Assembly: GCF_030816855.1 (NCBI RefSeq)
Contig: NZ_JAUSYK010000001.1
Span: 1,612,001-1,676,000 of the forward strand
Length of the DNA stretch: 64,000 nucleotides
Source of the DNA: Arthrobacter sp. B3I4
GTDB taxonomy: Bacteria > Actinomycetota > Actinomycetes > Actinomycetales > Micrococcaceae
Direction of reading: 5' to 3'
The translations under genes were made by a program, and so were the position numbers. A model generated the notes under the pieces. The model saw nothing but the letters and a program-made list of their open reading frames with translations. It was not told the DNA's origin and made no database searches. Shown here piece after piece: positions 57,474-64,000 of the stretch. Every line of letters begins with the position of its first letter. Within the stretch, counting starts at the first letter, position 1.

Positions 57474-58547
57474 TGTACTGGGCCATTAGGTTGGTGACAC
57501 TCGGTTGATGGGTGTGGTTCCGATGCCGGTGTGGATTCGTTCAGTGTTGTAGTGCTGGAGCCAGGGCGCAAGGGCTGCTTGGCGGTGGTTGCTGCTGGTG
57601 AAGACCTGCCGGTAGGCCCATTCGGTTTGCAGGGTGCGGTTGAAGCGTTCGGCTTTGCCGTTGGTCCAGGGGCAGTGGGGCTTGATGAAGCGCTGGACTG
57701 CGCCAAGGTCGGCGACTGCCTGGCGGAACGCGGTGGAGTTGCGGTAGGCAAAGGCGTTGTCCGTGAGGACGCGTTCGATGCGGTCGATGCCGTGCCCGGC
57801 GAAGTAGGCTGCGGCGCGGGTGAGGAACGCGGCCGCGGTGGCGCCCTTCTCGTCGGGGAGGACTTCGGCGTAGCCGATGCGTGTGTGGTCATCGATCGCG
57901 ACGTGGACGTAGTCGTAACCAATTCCATTGCCTCGGACCCGTTCCGAGCGGCCGTGGGCCCGCCAGCCGCCTCCTTCCGGGATGCGGCCGAGTTTCTTGA
58001 CGTCCAGGTGGATCATTTCCCCGGGCCGTGAGCGTTCGTACCGGTTCGCCGTGGTCCTGGCAGCCCGGATCGGAGCGCCGGTCAGCGGGTCACAGTCCGC
58101 CAAGTGCGCGACGCCGTGGCGGTGCAGGATCCTGCCCACGGTCCGGGCCGGGACGCCGGTCAGCGCCGCGATCCGCAATGGCCCGAACCGGACAGAGCGC
58201 CGGGCGTCCAGGACGGCTTGTTCACGCTCGGGACTTGTCCGGGCCGGTGATGACTTCGGGCGGCTTGAGCGGTCCCGCAGTCCGGCCGTTCCTTCGGTCC
58301 GGAACCGTCGGACCCACCGGTACGCGGTCTGCCGGGAGACACCGAGCTCCGCGGCGATATGGGCGACCGGCCGGCCTGCGGCCACCCGGTCAACGATGAG
58401 GCGTCTTCCATGAACTGTCAGTCGGGCATTAACGTGGGACACGAGGACCTCCGAGCGCGAAGTGTGTGAATTAGACAGCTCCACTTAGCCCGGAGGTCCT
58501 CCTCGTTTTCAAGCCTCTAGTGTCAACAACGTCCCGGCTCAGTACAC
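57474..58547 (-). mobile_element. IS481-family insertion sequence, complete, 1074 bp
   Basis: Bounded by 28-bp imperfect terminal inverted repeats: TGTACTGGGCC...TGACACT at 57474-57501 and its partner at 58520-58547 (22 of 28 matching, starting TGTACTG). It encodes one transposase on the minus strand and is flanked by 6-bp CCTAGG duplications. Length, TIR start TGT and target choice are typical of the family. The element looks intact and recent. Confidence 0.93.
57486..58442 (-). CDS. IS481-family transposase
   Basis: DDE transposase of 318 residues. An N-terminal helix-turn-helix (AHIAAELGVSRQTAYRWVRRF) is followed by an rve integrase core with D147 (MIHLDVKKLG), D228 (VLTDNAFAY) and E265 (NGKAERFNRTLQTEW). 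The GTG at 58442 (MSHVNARLTVHGRR) with GGAGG five bases upstream is preferred; the frame also stays open to 58484. The stop lies within the left inverted repeat. No frameshift is seen, so it is probably functional. Confidence 0.94.
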   Translation of the reverse strand: MSHVNARLTVHGRRLIVDRVAAGRPVAHIAAELGVSRQTAYRWVRRFRTEGTAGLRDRSSRPKSSPARTSPEREQAVLDARRSVRFGPLRIAALTGVPARTVGRILHRHGVAHLADCDPLTGAPIRAARTTANRYERSRPGEMIHLDVKKLGRIPEGGGWRAHGRSERVRGNGIGYDYVHVAIDDHTRIGYAEVLPDEKGATAAAFLTRAAAYFAGHGIDRIERVLTDNAFAYRNSTAFRQAVADLGAVQRFIKPHCPWTNGKAERFNRTLQTEWAYRQVFTSSNHRQAALAPWLQHYNTERIHTGIGTTPINRVSPT

Positions 58548-58553
58548 CTAGGC
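58548..58553 (+). repeat. Right target-site duplication CCTAGG of the IS481 element
   Basis: CCTAGG directly follows the right inverted repeat (CAGTACA) and matches the left copy at 57468-57473. Because the target is itself palindromic, the inverted repeats could be read as extending through it. Confidence 0.85.
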
Positions 58554-58742
58554 CTTCCGGGGCGTTTGTAGAGCGCGAAGTCCAGCAGAGACACGATCCC
58601 GCAACTCCGAGGAACACCCGGGCGGGCCGGGGCCTGTCCGGATACGTCGGAGGGACCTACACTAAAGCATTCCGCAAGGCCGGTGAGTGGGTGCTGCCGA
58701 GCGGGCAACCGAAAATCAAGTTCAGCTCGGGAAGGTCCGGCC

Positions 58743-59567
58743 ATGGGCGAAGCCTCGCAGAAAGCGAATCGAGCGGTCTCCGAAGCGGCCTCCGCAAGCC
58801 GGAGCCCCGCGTTGACGGCTCTCGCCCGGGCCGGATTCGTCTTCATCGGGCTGGTCCACATTCTGATCGGAGCCATTGCACTCCAGATCGACAAGGGGCA
58901 GGGCGGCCAGGCCGACCAGTCCGGGGCGATCGGATCGCTCGCCTCCAAGCCGGGCGGCCCGCTCCTTCTCTGGGCCGGGTTTGCGGCCTGTGCTGCTCTG
59001 GCCCTCTGGATGATCAGCGAGGCAGTCTTCGAGGCCCGCTCTGAAACCGACGGGAAAAAGAAGCTGCAAAAGGCGGGGGCGGCCGCAGGAAAAGCAGTTG
59101 TGTTCGGTTTCCTGGCCTTCACGTTCTCGGTCTTCGCGGCCGGGGGCAACAAGAACTCCAGCCAGTCAGCCAGCGACTTCACCGCCAAGCTGATGGGTGC
59201 ACCAGCCGGCGTGGTGCTCCTGATCGTGGTGGGTCTCGCCATCATCGGCGCCGGGGCCTACTACGTCTACCGCGGCGTCACCCGGAAGTTCATGAAGGAC
59301 CTGCAGGACCCCGGTCAGGTGCGCACCGCTGTCGAGTGGCTCGGGACCATCGGCTATGCCGCCAAGGGCCTGGTCCTCGCCGTCGTCGGCGTCCTGATCA
59401 TCGCCGCGGCGGCTACAGCGGATCCGTCGAAGTCTTCGGGCTTGGATGGCGGACTGAAAACCCTCGGGTCCCAGCCTTACGGCGTCGCCCTGCTTGGCGC
59501 CACTGCGGCCGGGCTGATCTGTTACGGCCTGTACTCGATGGCCCGCGCGCGGTACGGGCGGTTCTAA
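58743..59567 (+). CDS. DUF1206 domain membrane protein
   Basis: A 274-residue integral membrane protein with six hydrophobic segments in three pairs, matching three DUF1206 repeats. Each repeat starts with a pattern like LARAGFVFIGLVHILIGAIAL, VVFGFLAFTFSVFAAGG or IGYAAKGLVLAVVGVLIIAAA. Function unknown. ATG 58743 follows GGGAAGGTCC; a 60-base longer frame exists but lacks a site. It is the first gene after the IS element and is undisturbed by it. Confidence 0.88.
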   Translation: MGEASQKANRAVSEAASASRSPALTALARAGFVFIGLVHILIGAIALQIDKGQGGQADQSGAIGSLASKPGGPLLLWAGFAACAALALWMISEAVFEARSETDGKKKLQKAGAAAGKAVVFGFLAFTFSVFAAGGNKNSSQSASDFTAKLMGAPAGVVLLIVVGLAIIGAGAYYVYRGVTRKFMKDLQDPGQVRTAVEWLGTIGYAAKGLVLAVVGVLIIAAAATADPSKSSGLDGGLKTLGSQPYGVALLGATAAGLICYGLYSMARARYGRF

Positions 59568-59605
59568 CGCGGCAGAAGACTCCCTGATGGTGTCTTAAGA
59601 CAAAA

Positions 59606-59642
59606 CGAGAGGCGCACCACTGTGTCAGTGATGCGCCTCTCG
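59606..59642 (-). terminator. Terminator between the DUF1206 and csbD genes
   Basis: CGAGAGGCGCA pairs with TGCGCCTCTCG, with an inner CACTG-TGT-CAGTG stem. On the minus strand it is followed by TTTTGTC, fitting termination of csbD; it may also stop the convergent DUF1206 transcript. Confidence 0.85.
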
Positions 59643-59654
59643 CTGGTGCTGAGG

Positions 59655-59831
59655 TCAGTCCTTTTTAAAGGCGTCTTTGACCTTCTCGCCGGCCTGCTTC
59701 AAATCGCCTTTGGCCTGGTCAGTTTGGCCTTCGGCACGCAGGCTCTCATCGCCTGTGGCGCTACCGGCAGCTTCCTTGCCCTTACCGCCAGCCTTCTCGG
59801 CAGCGTTCTCAATCTTGTCGCCTAGTCCCAT
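59655..59831 (-). CDS. CsbD-family stress-response protein
   Basis: A 58-residue hydrophilic, Lys/Glu/Gly-rich protein: MGLGDKIENAAEKAGGKGKE, TGDESLRAEGQTDQAKGDLK and KVKDAFKKD, the CsbD pattern. Members are induced by general stress; the molecular role is unknown. ATG 59831 follows an excellent AGAGGAGGAAC site. The long upstream extension of this frame is not coding. Confidence 0.92.
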   Translation of the reverse strand: MGLGDKIENAAEKAGGKGKEAAGSATGDESLRAEGQTDQAKGDLKQAGEKVKDAFKKD

Positions 59832-59982
59832 GGTGTTCCTCCTCTGGTTGGCAGCCGATTGATACGGCCATAGCCCTATCCTAAGCCTACTTACCGTCAT
59901 GATTTCAAGTAGCAGCGTGTCGGAGCGGAAAGATGGGCTACCACAAGGGGGTGCGGCCCGGACTGAACGGGAGACTGGAGGG

Positions 59983-60630
59983 CTAGGACATCTGCGGCCC
60001 AAAGTCGGTCCGGTACATCACCTCGGTGAGCGGATCGGTGACAGGGTCAACGATTCCGTCGAATTCGGCGGCGAAGTCGAGGCCGTCCGCCGTCTCCACC
60101 CGGGAGAGCTTCGTCAGGACACCGATTTCGGCGCCTTCCACCAGGCTGAAGGGGATGCCGAAGTGCCGGAAGTTCAGGTTGCCGGCTTCCAGGGTTGTCC
60201 AACCGCGGGCCGAAGGGCGCTTGTCCCTGTGGTCCAGCGTCGGGGAGCACTCCGGGCAGCTGCTGTAGCGGGTGAGCTCTTCGACGTCGGCGCGGGTCAT
60301 CAGCGCCGGCATCGGCGGCTCGTTGTCGGTGCCGTGCCATGCACGCACCCGGTCCAGATCATCCAGGAACGGCGCCCACGCTGCTTGGCGGTCGACAACC
60401 GCGCTCACGCTGGAGCAGGTCGGGAGGTGGACCTTGCCGGAACCGGAAATGATGAAGCAATCCCCGGAGGCGGTCCACCGGTCGACGAGGGCTTTCTCTT
60501 TGCGGACCGTATCGGCCAGCTGGGCGAGGAGTTCCTCGTCGGACAGCTGCCGCTGGCTGGTAAGGTCGCCCTCCTGAACGCTCAGCCCGCTCCCTGCGGA
60601 GTTCGGCCGGTCGTCGGCTGTGTCGGTCAT
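59983..60630 (-). CDS. Conserved hypothetical protein with Cys pairs
   Basis: A 215-residue protein, not recognised. After an acidic N-terminus, a region contains KVHLPTCSSVSAVVDRQAAW and later RYSSCPECSP, so a metal site made of C-terminal CxxC plus an earlier Cys/His is possible. No signal peptide or membrane segment. ATG 60630 has AGAAAGGGG upstream. Divergent from the YqeY gene. Confidence 0.74.
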   Translation of the reverse strand: MTDTADDRPNSAGSGLSVQEGDLTSQRQLSDEELLAQLADTVRKEKALVDRWTASGDCFIISGSGKVHLPTCSSVSAVVDRQAAWAPFLDDLDRVRAWHGTDNEPPMPALMTRADVEELTRYSSCPECSPTLDHRDKRPSARGWTTLEAGNLNFRHFGIPFSLVEGAEIGVLTKLSRVETADGLDFAAEFDGIVDPVTDPLTEVMYRTDFGPQMS

Positions 60631-60804
60631 CGTGCCCCTTTCTGCGGCGTTTTCAACGAGCCTACCGGGGGAGCGGGCAACCTCCCTCCTCGTCCGCGCC
60701 CCTGCTGGTCGCACCCGTCCCGCTCATGCGGGAAACTGGAGCCATTCGGCCTGGGGGAGAATGGCCATGTGGCCGCAACCACGAACCAGGAAATGAGGAA
60801 CGCC

Positions 60805-61266
60805 ATGACTCTCAAAGAGCGACTGCACGAGGACGTCGTTGCCCACATGAAAGCAGGCAACAAGACGGCGCTGACCACCGTGCGGAACGTCCTGGGCGAG
60901 ATCGGCACCCGCGAGAAGTCCGGCAAGACCCCGGTGGAGCTCGATGACGCCCAAGTCACGACGCTGCTCCAGAAGGAAGCCGCCAAGCGGCGCGACACCG
61001 CCCGCATCTACACCGAGGCCGGTGAAGCGGACCGCGCCAGCGCGGAAGTCGCTGAAGCGGAGATCATCGAGGCGTACCTGCCGAAGGCGCTCACCCGCGG
61101 GGAGGTCGAAGCGATCGTCGACGAGGTCATCGCATCGCTCAGGTCCAGCGGCCAGGACCTTTCCCTGCGGTCCATCGGCGCTGTGATGAAGCCCGTCACG
61201 GCCAAGGTGGCCGGGCGGTTCGACGGAAAGACCGTCAGTGAAATCGTCCGCGGCCGTCTCGGCTAA
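60805..61266 (+). CDS. GatB/YqeY domain protein
   Basis: A 153-residue YqeY-like protein: LKERLHEDVVAHMKAGNKTALTTVRNVLGEI at the start, LLQKEAAKRRDTARIYTEAGEADRA, and a C-terminal helical region ending IVRGRLG. The domain is shared with the tail of GatB, the tRNA amidotransferase subunit that contacts tRNA, but stand-alone members have no settled role. ATG 60805 is placed by GAGGAA five bases upstream. The 3' end overlaps the convergent SDR gene by 4 bases. Confidence 0.92.
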   Translation: MTLKERLHEDVVAHMKAGNKTALTTVRNVLGEIGTREKSGKTPVELDDAQVTTLLQKEAAKRRDTARIYTEAGEADRASAEVAEAEIIEAYLPKALTRGEVEAIVDEVIASLRSSGQDLSLRSIGAVMKPVTAKVAGRFDGKTVSEIVRGRLG

Positions 61267-62108
61267 GTGCCGTCCCGGCCCAGGACGGTGATGTCCAAAG
61301 GCATGCGGTTGGAGCGGCGCAGGCGTCCGGCGAACACGCTGCGCACCCCGCGGGTCAAAAGGGTCGACTTGGTCAGGTCCCGGAACTCGGCGGCGTCCGA
61401 GCCGACGAGGCCAAGGAGCGGGCGTGCGGCCTCCCCGGGGGTCTGGCCCCACAGTGCGACCACCACCTGTAGCGCGCCCAGGCGCTGCTCGTACCCCGGC
61501 TGGCTCGTGATGCGCCCCAGCAGGTCCGTCGTCACCAGCCCCGGGTTGAAGCCGTGCACCCGCACGCCGGTGCCTTTGGTCTCCCGCCGCAACGTCTCGG
61601 TGAACTGGCGGACCCAGCGTTTGCTGGACGCATAGGCGTTCTGCAGCGCGACCGGCCCCTGGTCGCCCTGGCCATAGACGTTGACGAGGTCCCCGCTGCC
61701 GCGGGCAAGCAACACCGGCAACGCGACCCGCGAACCGTGGAAAGTGCCCAGAATGTTCGTCCGCACCACGCGGGTGAAGTCGTCCACCGGCGTCATCGCC
61801 GTCGGCCCGTAGACCCCGGAAACGCCGGCGTTATTCACCCAGATGTCGAGCGCTCCGTGGCGGAGCGCTTCGTCGCGCAGGGACTCGACGTCGGCCAGTT
61901 CACTCACGTCGCACCGACGGCCGAAGGCCGAAATCCCCTCTGCCCTCAGCCGGTCGACGGCGGCCGTAACGTCCCCGGACGTCCGCGACGCCAGAACCAC
62001 CGTTGCGCCTTGGCCGCCGAGAAGCCGGGCCATGGCGTAGCCCAGGCCCCGCGACGAACCGGTCACGACCGCCACCCGACCGTGAAGGACGCCCGACTGC
62101 ATCTCCAT
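61263..62108 (-). CDS. Short-chain dehydrogenase/reductase
   Basis: A 281-residue classical SDR: cofactor motif VVTGSSRGLGYAMA, NNAGVSG, and the catalytic YASSK (Tyr/Lys) with an upstream Gly/Asp in place of the usual Ser region (GSGDLVNVYGQG). The missing Ser before the Tyr is notable and may reduce activity. ATG 62108 follows GAGGGAAGC; the frame is open to 62300 but lacks support. Substrate unknown. Confidence 0.86.
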   Translation of the reverse strand: MEMQSGVLHGRVAVVTGSSRGLGYAMARLLGGQGATVVLASRTSGDVTAAVDRLRAEGISAFGRRCDVSELADVESLRDEALRHGALDIWVNNAGVSGVYGPTAMTPVDDFTRVVRTNILGTFHGSRVALPVLLARGSGDLVNVYGQGDQGPVALQNAYASSKRWVRQFTETLRRETKGTGVRVHGFNPGLVTTDLLGRITSQPGYEQRLGALQVVVALWGQTPGEAARPLLGLVGSDAAEFRDLTKSTLLTRGVRSVFAGRLRRSNRMPLDITVLGRDGT

Positions 62109-62326
62109 GCTTCCCTCATACGCGTCCGGGCGCAGGAGGGCAAGTGCCCGGAGGTGACGGGCCCCGTTTGCTGCCACTTCGCCGGGCGGGCCGTGTTTTT
62201 CCCAAGGAATTCCACAGGAATTTCCTTCCAGCGAGGAACGGCGCTCCCGGTTCGGTAACGTTGCGCGCGGCTGGTCTGATGGCATCGCCCGCCAGCCCAA
62301 TATCCGTACTCTGGAAGGATCACCCC

Positions 62327-62920
62327 TTGGCAGGAATTTTCAGCTGGCTCAGCCCGCTCGGCACGGCAGGTAAGGCAACCGTCGTCGCCGCCGTCGTAGT
62401 CACCGGCGGTGCCGGCGCAGCCATGGCCGCCACCGAGCTGACCTCGGACCCTGCCGCCACCGTCTCCGCGGAGCCGACGGCGACCGAGACGCCAACCCCT
62501 CAGCCCACCGCTGACCCCACCGAAACGGCTCCGGCTCCGGAACCGACCGAGACGACTCCGGCTCCGGAACCGACCGAGACGACTCCGGCTCCGGAACCGA
62601 CCGAGACGGCTCCGGCTCCGGAACCGACCGAGACGACTCCGGCTCCGGAACCGACCGAGACGACTCCGGCTCCGGCTCCGGAAGAGACCGAGCCCGCGGA
62701 GACAGCACCCGCGGAGAAGGGCAACAGCGCCTGGGCCCACGAGAACGCCGCCGCGCACCGCGCTGCCGGTCTCGCCAACGCCGCCCAGCACCGCAGCGAG
62801 CACGCCGCCACCCCTGCCGCTCCGTCCTATGGGGCAGGCACCGCAACGTCGGCGGTCCCGGCCCAGGCGCCCGTGGCACCGAAGGCAGCACACCAGAAAC
62901 CTGGCAAATCCGGCAAGTAG
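62327..62920 (+). CDS. Pro/Thr/Glu-repeat protein with N-terminal hydrophobic segment
   Basis: A 197-residue protein. One N-terminal hydrophobic segment (ATVVAAVVVTGGAGAAMAAT, ~16-36) looks like a signal anchor or signal peptide. A repeat region of five near-identical nonapeptides (TxPAPEPTE, coded by 27-bp units) follows, then an Ala/His-rich tail ending QKPGKSGK. Such proteins lie in or near the cell wall as spacers. Start is TTG 62327 behind GGAAGGA; ATG 62279 is the alternative. No catalytic domain. Confidence 0.7.
   Translation: MAGIFSWLSPLGTAGKATVVAAVVVTGGAGAAMAATELTSDPAATVSAEPTATETPTPQPTADPTETAPAPEPTETTPAPEPTETTPAPEPTETAPAPEPTETTPAPEPTETTPAPAPEETEPAETAPAEKGNSAWAHENAAAHRAAGLANAAQHRSEHAATPAAPSYGAGTATSAVPAQAPVAPKAAHQKPGKSGK
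62524..62658 (+). repeat. Five tandem 27-bp coding repeats
   Basis: Units start at 62524, 62551, 62578, 62605 and 62632, each 27 bases and nearly identical (ACGRCTCCGGCTCCGGAACC then GACCGAG). A degraded sixth follows. Only the fifth base varies (G or A), changing Ala to Thr. Copy number is likely to vary between strains. Confidence 0.9.
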
Positions 62921-62933
62921 CTGGCCCCGGATA

Positions 62934-62986
62934 GCCCCGCACCGTTCCACTGACCCAGTTCAGGCGCGGCGCGGGGCTTGTTCGTT
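62934..62986 (+). terminator. Weak hairpin after the repeat protein
   Basis: GCCCCGC (62934-62940) can pair with GCGGGGC (62971-62977) across a 30-base loop, followed by TTGTTCGTTT. The loop is long, so termination here is tentative. Confidence 0.4.
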
Positions 62987-63056
62987 TAACCGCCGGGCAT
63001 CCTTGCTGGTTCCGGGAACGAACGTCCCGGGTGTGCGGGGCCGCGCCGGTCCGGGA

Positions 63057-63062
63057 TAGTCT
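63057..63062 (+). promoter_or_regulatory. Probable -10 box for the ABC-F gene
   Basis: TAGTCT in GGGATAGTCTGAAAG is the best -10 candidate in the 273-base gap. It would give a leader of about 125 bases before the ABC-F start. No clear leader peptide or attenuator is visible in it. Confidence 0.4.
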
Positions 63063-63193
63063 GAAAGCCGGCCCACAAGCACGCCAACGGGCGCGGCCTG
63101 CGCGTCACCGCCTTGCGCACCACGCCCCGGCGCACCGGGTCTCCCAGTTTCTGGCGGCACCGGCACCGCGGGCAACCCCGAGAGGACAGCACC

Positions 63194-64000
63194 ATGAGCC
63201 TGATCAGGCTGCACGACGTCAGCGTCCGCTTCGACAACACCCAGATTCTTCGGGAGGCGTTCTTCAAGCTCGAACCCGGAGACAGGGTGGGCTTGATCGG
63301 CAAGAACGGGTCCGGCAAGACCACGATCCTGAAGCTGATCCTGGACCAGGTGGCTCCGGACTCCGGTGCGGTGAGTGTCGAACTGGGAACCAAAGTGGGG
63401 TACTTCTCCCAGTTCTCCGAGCTCAACGGTGAAGCGACCATCACCGAGGTGCTCGACGGCCTGTTCGGTGAGATCAAAGCGGTGGAGGCCGAACTGGCCG
63501 CCATCGATGCCGCAATCGCCGAGGACCCCGCGCCGGCTCAGCTGGACCGGATGATCGACCGCCAGGCGGCACTGTTCGAGGACATGGACCGCCTGGACGG
63601 CTGGGACTATCCCCGCCGCATCGATTCCGTGCTGACCACGCTGGGTTTTGACGCCGCGCACCGCCACTGTGCTATCGACGCGCTTTCCGGCGGCTGGCGC
63701 AACCGGGCGGCACTGGCCAAGATCCTGCTGGAGGGCCCGGACGTCCTGCTGCTTGACGAGCCCACCAACTTCCTGGACGTGGCCGGCGTCGAATGGCTGG
63801 AAAGCTGGTTCCGCGACTTCAAGGGAGCCGCCGTGATCGTCTCGCACGACCGGACGTTCCTGGACGCCGTCGTCACCCGGATCATTGAGGTGGAGAACCA
63901 CCACCTGCACGAATATCCCGGGAACTTCGCCGAATACGTGGTCCAGAAGCAGTTCCGGCTTAAGACCCTCGAACAGCAGTTCGTGCACGAATCGGAGCTG
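63194..64000 (+). CDS. ABC-F family ATPase, N-terminal part (runs off window)
   Basis: The first 269 codons are present, with no stop before the edge. ATP-binding cassette 1: Walker A LIGKNGSGKTTILKL, Q-loop GYFSQFSEL, signature ALSGGWRNRAALAK, Walker B DVLLLDEPTNFLD and H-loop VIVSHDRTFLD, then the start of the inter-domain linker (VQKQFRLKTLEQQ). The family's usual DEPTNHLD is DEPTNFLD here. ABC-F proteins lack membrane domains and act on ribosomes, as translation factors or in antibiotic protection; which applies cannot be said. ATG 63194 follows GAGAGGACAGC. Confidence 0.9.
   Translation, partial: MSLIRLHDVSVRFDNTQILREAFFKLEPGDRVGLIGKNGSGKTTILKLILDQVAPDSGAVSVELGTKVGYFSQFSELNGEATITEVLDGLFGEIKAVEAELAAIDAAIAEDPAPAQLDRMIDRQAALFEDMDRLDGWDYPRRIDSVLTTLGFDAAHRHCAIDALSGGWRNRAALAKILLEGPDVLLLDEPTNFLDVAGVEWLESWFRDFKGAAVIVSHDRTFLDAVVTRIIEVENHHLHEYPGNFAEYVVQKQFRLKTLEQQFVHESEL

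Noticed and set aside
62063..62950. Minus-strand frame with Arg/Ser repeats (SRSRLGRFR)
   Set aside because: Produced by reading the 27-bp repeats backwards; the plus-strand frame has a start signal and hydrophobic segment.

Overview
The window is a high-GC, densely packed chromosomal segment from an actinobacterium. Gene content and order point to Arthrobacter/Pseudarthrobacter or a close relative in the Micrococcaceae. Supporting signs are MshA and Ino1 (mycothiol route), the TreX-TreY-TreZ trehalose pathway, GuaB3 beside GuaB and GuaA, the alr-tsaE-tsaB-rimI-tsaD and groES-groEL neighbourhoods, SURF1-DUF3817-guaA, and many genes that begin directly downstream of a TANNNT -10 box (leaderless transcripts). 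Most of the sequence is ordinary core genome.

Layout. 1-5.3 kb: tail of a probable glycogen-debranching gene, then treY and treZ (trehalose from glycogen) and an aldo/keto reductase. 5.4-11.1 kb: inositol-3-phosphate synthase; an accessory nuclease-like gene bracketed by two inverted arrays of roughly 32-bp repeats; fhs (one-base frameshift); mshA. 11.2-14.4 kb: a GNAT protein, a GH4 glycosidase and a divergent PfkB kinase. 14.4-18.6 kb: alanine racemase plus the t6A tRNA-modification operon with rimI. 18.6-26.5 kb: a GCS2-type ligase, a GH3 lipoprotein, a shikimate-dehydrogenase-like protein, a THUMP-like methyltransferase, a small membrane protein, and groES-groEL behind two CIRCE operators. 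26.7-32 kb: two paralogous membrane acyltransferases flanking a DUF389 membrane protein.

32-45 kb is a GMP-centred region. It holds guaB (one-base frameshift), an ABC exporter, a secreted S8 protease, guaB3, glpD, an orphan PTS EIIA, SURF1, a DUF3817 protein and guaA. 45-54.9 kb: a 1377-residue helicase-like/nuclease-like protein whose Walker A lysine is replaced, a SAF-domain protein, an FmdB zinc ribbon preceded by a near-perfect CIRCE element, 5-formyl-THF cyclo-ligase, galU, a second GNAT, and membrane and NAD(P)-binding proteins. 54.9-58.6 kb is a small accessory patch: tRNA-Ala(CGC), a membrane-anchored hydrolase, a GlxA-type regulator, and an intact IS481-family element with 6-bp CCTAGG target duplications. 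58.7-64 kb: DUF1206 protein, CsbD stress protein, conserved hypotheticals, YqeY, an SDR, a Pro/Thr/Glu-repeat protein and the start of an ABC-F ATPase that runs off the window.

The most unusual items are the repeat-bracketed nuclease gene, the CIRCE site in front of fmdB, the degenerate helicase-nuclease, and the two single-base frameshifts in housekeeping genes, which look more like sequence errors than true pseudogenes. No stretch above 300 bases lacks a gene. The longest gaps are 6526-6804 (terminator and repeat array), 62921-63193 (weak hairpin and promoter), 26494-26733 (terminator) and 7765-7988 (second repeat array).
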